A stretch of 64,000 nt of DNA, taken from the NCBI GenBank assembly GCA_020854035.1, contig JADZGE010000014.1, positions 1-64,000 on the forward strand. The letters are read 5' to 3'. Shown here piece after piece: positions 59,951 through 64,000 of the stretch (position 1 is its first letter; each line of letters starts with the position of its first letter). The stretch is from Burkholderiales bacterium. GTDB lineage: Bacteria > Pseudomonadota > Gammaproteobacteria > Burkholderiales > SG8-41. The notes beneath the pieces were generated by a model that saw nothing but the letters and a program-made list of their open reading frames with translations, was not told the DNA's origin and did not search any database. A program made the position numbers and the translations under genes.

Positions 59951-61728
59951 GACGACGCACGGTGTGCATGCTGGTGGTGCTGGCTTTGGCGGCGGCCGGG
60001 TGCGCGGAACCGCCCTGGCGCCGCGACGAGACCTTCGAGCGCATCGGCGCGGTGCTCGATCGCGCCGCGCAGGAGCGCGCGAAGACGGCCGCGCCCGCGC
60101 CCGACGCGGTAAGCCAGGCGCTCCTGCCGCCGCTGGTGGTGGAACTGCCGCGCGCCGACGCGCGGCCGGTCGAGCAGCGCTTCGATCTCAACGTCAACAA
60201 CGCGCCGGCGAACCAGGTGTTCCTGGCGATCGTCTCGGGCACCGGCTACAGCATGGTGGTGCACCCGGATGTGCGCGAGCCGATCTCGGTGAATCTCAAG
60301 AACGTCACCGTGTCGGAGGCGCTCGAGACGCTGCGCGAGCTCTACGGTTACGAGTACCGCGTGCAGGGCTCGCGCGTGACCGTGCAGCCGGTGACGATGC
60401 AGACGCGCGTGTTCAAGGTGAACTACATCCAGGCGCGCCGCACCGGCAGGAGCGACGTGCGCGTCGCCTCCGGCTCGATCACGGATGCGCCGACCGCCAC
60501 CACCGGCGGCGTGCCGGGCGCGGGGGTCCCGGGGTCGGTGGGGGGCCCCCCGGTTTCCTCGACCGGCGCGCCGACGCAGACGCTCACCGAGAGCACGCGT
60601 GTCACGACCTCGTCCGAGAGCAACTTCTGGGGCGACATCGGCAAGTCGCTCGCCGCGATCGTCGGCACGAGCGGCGGGCGCAACGTCATCGTCAACCAGC
60701 AGTCCGGCGTCATCGTGGTGCGCGCGCTGCCGGCGGAGCTGCGCGGCGTGGAATCGTTCCTGCACGCGATGCAGATCGTCGTCGAGAGGCAGGTGGTGCT
60801 GGAGGCGAAGATCATCGAGGTGACGCTGTCGACCGGCTTCGGCGCGGGGATCAACTGGGCGGGCTTCCGCGACGGCAACACGCGCGCCGCCGGCGGCGTG
60901 GTGCGGCCGGGCTCGACGATACAGAACAGCGGGCCGCTCACCACGCCCACCGCGCGCAATCCGGACGGCTCGATCGCCGCCGATTCGCTGTTCGGCGCGG
61001 TGCTGGGCTCGACCTCCGCGCTCGCCGCCGGGGTGGGCACGCCGGGCGCGATCTTCGGTCTCGCGCTCCAGACGAGCAACTTCGCGGCGCTGCTCACGTT
61101 CCTCGAGACGCAGGGCGCCGTCAACGTGCTCTCCAGCCCGCGCGTGGCGACGCTCAACAACCAGAAGGCCGTGCTCAAGGTCGGCACCGACGACTTCTTC
61201 GTCACCAACGTCTCGACGACCTCGACGACGAGCGGCACCAGCACGACGATCGCCCCGACCATCACGGTGCAGCCCTTCTTCTCCGGCATCGCGCTCGACG
61301 TGACCCCGCAGATCGACGCCGACAACAACATCATCCTGCACGTCCATCCCCAGGTGAGCAACGTCGTGGAGAAGCGCAAGGTGGTCGACCTGGGGACGCT
61401 CGGCACCTTCACCCTGCCGCTCGCCTCCAGCAACATCAACGAGACCGACACCATCGTGCGCGTGCAGGACGGCAACATCGTCGCGATCGGCGGGCTGATG
61501 CGCGAGCAGACCGAGCACAACCGCTCGCAGGTGCCCGGCATCGGCGAGCAGCCCGGGCTGGGCGACCTCTTCCGCCAGCGCGCGCGGACATCCACGAAGA
61601 GCGAGCTCGTGATACTGCTGAAACCCACGATCGTCCAGAGCGATCGGGCCTGGCGGGAAGACATCGAGCGCACGCGCGAGCGCCTGCGGGCATTCGATCC
61701 GCCTCCGCCGCCGAAGCCGCAGCCGTGA
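59947..61728 (+). CDS. mshL: MSHA outer-membrane secretin MshL
   Basis: The 593-residue secretin forms the outer-membrane channel for the pilus. It has a lipoprotein signal with Cys19 (LAAAGC). FDLNVNNAPANQVFLAIVSG and the N0/N1 domains follow. The secretin core contains VNVLSSPRVATLNNQKAVLK and VVDLGTLGTFTLPLASSNIN, and the end of the barrel is DGNIVAIGGLMREQTEHNRS. A Thr/Ser/Gly-rich region (about 180-225) is probably flexible. It overlaps mshK and is 19 nt before mshM. Confidence 0.94.
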   Translation: MRRRTVCMLVVLALAAAGCAEPPWRRDETFERIGAVLDRAAQERAKTAAPAPDAVSQALLPPLVVELPRADARPVEQRFDLNVNNAPANQVFLAIVSGTGYSMVVHPDVREPISVNLKNVTVSEALETLRELYGYEYRVQGSRVTVQPVTMQTRVFKVNYIQARRTGRSDVRVASGSITDAPTATTGGVPGAGVPGSVGGPPVSSTGAPTQTLTESTRVTTSSESNFWGDIGKSLAAIVGTSGGRNVIVNQQSGVIVVRALPAELRGVESFLHAMQIVVERQVVLEAKIIEVTLSTGFGAGINWAGFRDGNTRAAGGVVRPGSTIQNSGPLTTPTARNPDGSIAADSLFGAVLGSTSALAAGVGTPGAIFGLALQTSNFAALLTFLETQGAVNVLSSPRVATLNNQKAVLKVGTDDFFVTNVSTTSTTSGTSTTIAPTITVQPFFSGIALDVTPQIDADNNIILHVHPQVSNVVEKRKVVDLGTLGTFTLPLASSNINETDTIVRVQDGNIVAIGGLMREQTEHNRSQVPGIGEQPGLGDLFRQRARTSTKSELVILLKPTIVQSDRAWREDIERTRERLRAFDPPPPPKPQP

Positions 61729-61747
61729 CCCGGGAGCCGGCACGCTG

Positions 61748-62638
61748 ATGTATCGCGCCCACTTCGGCCTGCGCGAAATGCCGTTCGGGATCACGCCCGA
61801 CACGAGCTTCGCGTACGCCTGCAACTGCCACCAGGAGGCGCTGAATACGCTTCTCGTGGCCGTGAAGAACGGCGAGGGTTTCATCAAGATCGTAGGCGAG
61901 GTGGGCACGGGCAAGACGCTGCTCTGCCGGCGCTTTCTCGCGACCCTCGATTCCTCGTGCGTGAGCGCCTACATTCCGAACCCCTATCTCGAACCGCGCA
62001 CGCTGCTCTTCGCGCTGGCGGAGGAACTCGCGGTCGCGGTGCCGCGCGACGCGGACCAGCACCGGCTGCTGAAGAGCATCAACCTCGCGTTGCTCGACTA
62101 CGCGCGGCAGGGGCGCACCGCCGTGTTGTGCCTCGACGAAGCGCAGGCGATGCCGATCGAGACGCTGGAGGCGCTGCGGCTGCTCACCAACTTCGAGACG
62201 GAGAAGAGAAAGCTGCTGCAGGTGGTGCTCTTCGGCCAGCCGGAACTCGACGAGAAGCTCGCGCGGGAATCGGTGCGGCAATTGCGCCAGCGCGTCACGT
62301 TCCAGTACCGGCTCGCGGCGCTCACCCGCGCCGAGGTCGATTCCTACCTCGCCCACCGGCTGCGGGTCGCGGGATACCGCGGCGCGCGCTTGTTCCCGCC
62401 GGATGCCGCGCGCGCGGTTCATCGCGCGACGGCGGGCGTGCCGCGTCTCGTCAACATCGTCGCGCACAAGGCCATGCTGCTCGCCTACGGCGAGGGGCTC
62501 CAGCAGGTCGCCGGCCGGCACGTGCGCGCCGCCGCGCTCGACACGCCCGCGGCGCGGGCGCTGCGGCCGTGGTGGTGGTTCGGGTTCGCCATGATGCTGG
62601 TCTCGATGGGCGGGATCGGCTGGATGTTGGTGCAGTGA
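61748..62638 (+). CDS. mshM: MSHA biogenesis ATPase MshM (ExeA-like)
   Basis: The 296-residue AAA+ protein starts YRAHFGLREMPFGITPD, the ExeA/MshM opening. Walker A is GEVGTGKT (50-57) and Walker B is CLDEAQ. Sensor residues are in VPRLVNIVAHKAMLLAYGEG. A C-terminal membrane helix (about 275-295) anchors it. ExeA relatives help insert the secretin; MshM probably does so for MshL. Confidence 0.92.
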   Translation: MYRAHFGLREMPFGITPDTSFAYACNCHQEALNTLLVAVKNGEGFIKIVGEVGTGKTLLCRRFLATLDSSCVSAYIPNPYLEPRTLLFALAEELAVAVPRDADQHRLLKSINLALLDYARQGRTAVLCLDEAQAMPIETLEALRLLTNFETEKRKLLQVVLFGQPELDEKLARESVRQLRQRVTFQYRLAALTRAEVDSYLAHRLRVAGYRGARLFPPDAARAVHRATAGVPRLVNIVAHKAMLLAYGEGLQQVAGRHVRAAALDTPAARALRPWWWFGFAMMLVSMGGIGWMLVQ

Positions 62639-62645
62639 GGCCGCG

Positions 62646-63860
62646 ATGAGCGTCATCAACCAGGTGCTGCTCGAGCTGGAAAAGCGGCGCGCGTTGGGCG
62701 CCGAGCGCGGCGCGGTGCCCGATCACGTCCGGGCGCTTCCCGGCAACGGCGGCGCCGGCAGCGGCTGGCCGATCGCGGGCGCGGTGTTCGCCGCCGCGTC
62801 GCTCGTTGCGCTCGCCGGAGTCCTGCTTTCCGGCGCCGGGTGGCTCCGTGCGGGCGCGGGGGCGCCGACGCTGCAGCCGGGCCCGGACCCGGTCATCGAA
62901 CGCGTCGTCACCGCGTCCGCCCCGGTCGTCGCCGGCATCGCGCCGCGAGAAGATGCCGGGGAGTCGCCGCGAGCCGCGCCGGTGCTGGCGGGGCGGCTCA
63001 CGCTCGAGCTTGCGAGCGCGCCCGCGCCGGCAGCGAGCGTCGAGCCGGTGCGGCGCGAGGCTGCATCGCGCGATCCGATCCCGGCGGCGCGGGTGCTCGC
63101 GCGCGCGGAGAACGGCGAGCGGGCGGAACGGGTCGAGGTGCCGGCAGGCGCCGAGGCGCCGCGCGCCGCGGTGACGCGGGAGAAGGCGGCCACGGCACCG
63201 GCGAGATCGGCAGCGGGGCGGGCGCCCGCCGCCGAAAAAGCCGCGGACGCGCCGGAGGTCAACATCGAGAAGAAGCTGCGGCAGCCGACGCCGAGGGACC
63301 TCGCGGACGGCGAGTACCGCAGGGCGGCGGCGGCGCTCCATCAGGGGCGCTCGCAGGAAGCGCAGGAGGGTTTCCGCGCCGCGATCCAGCACAACCCCGC
63401 ACACCACGGCGCCCGCCAGGCGCTCGCCGCGCTCCTCGTCGAGAGCCGGGCGCATGCCGAGGCGGAGCGCGTGCTGCAGGAGGGAGTCAGGCTCGCTCCC
63501 GAGCAGATCGGTTTCGCCATGACACTTGCCCGGCTGCAGGTTGATCGCGGCGATCCCGGCGGCGCCATCGCGACGCTGCAGGGCGGCGCCGCGCATGCCC
63601 AGGGCAGCCCGGACTACATCGCTTTCCTCGCCGCGCTGCTGCAGCGGCAGGGGCGTCACGAGGACGCGATCCCGCGGTTCCAGGCGGCGCTCCAGGCGAA
63701 GCCCGCGAACGGCGTGTGGTGGCTTGGGCTCGGCGTCTCGCTGCAGGCCCTGGGCCGGGCCGCCGACGCGCACGAAGCGTTCCGCCGCGCCCGCTCCTCG
63801 AGTAACCTCAGCCCGGAACTCGCGGCGTTCGCGGACCAGCGGTTGCGCCAGCTTCAATAG
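62646..63860 (+). CDS. mshN: MSHA biogenesis protein MshN (TPR protein)
   Basis: The 404-residue protein starts MSVINQVLLELEKRRALGAE, the usual MshN opening. A membrane helix is at about 38-58, an Ala/Pro-rich periplasmic stretch follows, and four or more TPR repeats fill about 215-404. The TPRs suggest it joins other pilus proteins. It lies 7 nt after mshM. It is the last recognised gene of the cluster. Confidence 0.88.
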   Translation: MSVINQVLLELEKRRALGAERGAVPDHVRALPGNGGAGSGWPIAGAVFAAASLVALAGVLLSGAGWLRAGAGAPTLQPGPDPVIERVVTASAPVVAGIAPREDAGESPRAAPVLAGRLTLELASAPAPAASVEPVRREAASRDPIPAARVLARAENGERAERVEVPAGAEAPRAAVTREKAATAPARSAAGRAPAAEKAADAPEVNIEKKLRQPTPRDLADGEYRRAAAALHQGRSQEAQEGFRAAIQHNPAHHGARQALAALLVESRAHAEAERVLQEGVRLAPEQIGFAMTLARLQVDRGDPGGAIATLQGGAAHAQGSPDYIAFLAALLQRQGRHEDAIPRFQAALQAKPANGVWWLGLGVSLQALGRAADAHEAFRRARSSSNLSPELAAFADQRLRQLQ

Positions 63861-63861
63861 C

Positions 63862-63935
63862 CGTCAGTCGCCAGTTGTCACCCGCCGGATGCCGGCCGCC
63901 GGCGCTTGTCAATTCGCGCCGACGGCAGCCAACTG
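63862..63935. repeat. Degenerate intergenic repeat at the right end
   Basis: CCGTCAGTCGCCAGTTGTCA and a GC-rich palindrome GATGCCGGCCGCCGGCGC are followed by GTCAATTCGCGC, then AGCCAACTGCCCGC. It resembles the 3652-3740 segment, so it belongs to the same low-complexity intergenic class. Confidence 0.45.
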
Positions 63936-63947
63936 CCCGCAGGCGGC

Positions 63948-64000
63948 TTATCGCGGCAGCGTCCGCGCCGCCACCCAGCCCACCACTTCCGCCGCGCCCG
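63948..64000 (-). CDS. 3' end of an unidentified gene
   Basis: The minus strand has TAA at 63950-63948. The frame before it encodes GAAEVVGWVAARTLPR up to the window edge. It is too short to identify. The codon third positions are GC-rich like those of real genes here. Confidence 0.4.
   Translation of the reverse strand, partial: GAAEVVGWVAARTLPR

Overview
The window is GC-rich DNA (roughly 70% G+C by eye) from a betaproteobacterium. The evidence is its housekeeping gene neighbourhoods: leuS-lptE-holA-proA, polA beside a DUF2782 gene and thrB, dacC-dat-ybeD-lipB-lipA, argB-pyrimidine 5'-nucleotidase-slmA, gpmI-envC-ctpA, and rhodanese-grxC-secB-gpsA-trmL. The many short dispersed repeats and the MSHA pilus cluster suggest an environmental, possibly uncultivated, member of Burkholderiales or Nitrosomonadales. 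The genus cannot be named from this sequence.

Layout. 1-757: no gene, but a group II intron domain V remnant, a long hairpin and direct repeats. 758-8255: an accessory catabolic and redox block with a CoA-transferase, a Bug-type periplasmic binding protein, a carboxymuconolactone decarboxylase-like protein, an amidohydrolase, a lipoyl-domain dihydrolipoyl dehydrogenase, a 370-residue protein of unknown function, and a UGSC-family selenoprotein read through an in-frame UGA. 8335-13984: proA, holA, lptE and leuS (minus strand). 14209-23480: a FecR/SPOR protein, a UvrD/Rep helicase, a membrane protein, thrB, a DUF2782 protein, a LOG-family hydrolase and polA. 23669-25946: a methyltransferase and an adenylate-forming enzyme. 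26064-31554: a DUF4197 protein, lipA, lipB, ybeD, dat and dacC on the minus strand, interrupted by a plus-strand secreted protein and the ribosomal protein THX. 31701-35818: hsp20 with a heat-shock promoter, argB, a nucleotidase, slmA and a small unknown gene coupled to a reductase. 35881-41045: moeB/thiF-like, ctpA, envC-like and gpmI. 41210-46229: a PglL/Wzy-like ligase, rhodanese, grxC, secB, an SH3 protein, gpsA and trmL. 46332-63860: a complete-looking MSHA type IV pilus cluster, E-G-F-pilin1-pilin2-C-D-O-P-Q-I-N'-J-K-L-M-N. A gene fragment on the minus strand runs off the right end.

How it works together. The MSHA cluster encodes the extension ATPase (MshE, with a c-di-GMP-binding MshEN domain), platform protein (MshG), pilins and minor pilins, a large tip or adhesin candidate (MshQ), the inner-membrane alignment proteins (MshI, PilN-like, MshJ), MshK, the secretin MshL, and the accessory proteins MshM and MshN. 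The nearby PglL-like ligase could glycosylate pilins. Prepilin peptidase and mshH are not in the window.

The most notable item is the selenoprotein gene at 7710-8255. Conventional ORF calling breaks it at UGA 7961-7959. The codons after UGA give Gly-Ser-Cys, and a 7-bp hairpin with a 5-nt loop begins 11 nt after the UGA, as expected for a bacterial SECIS.
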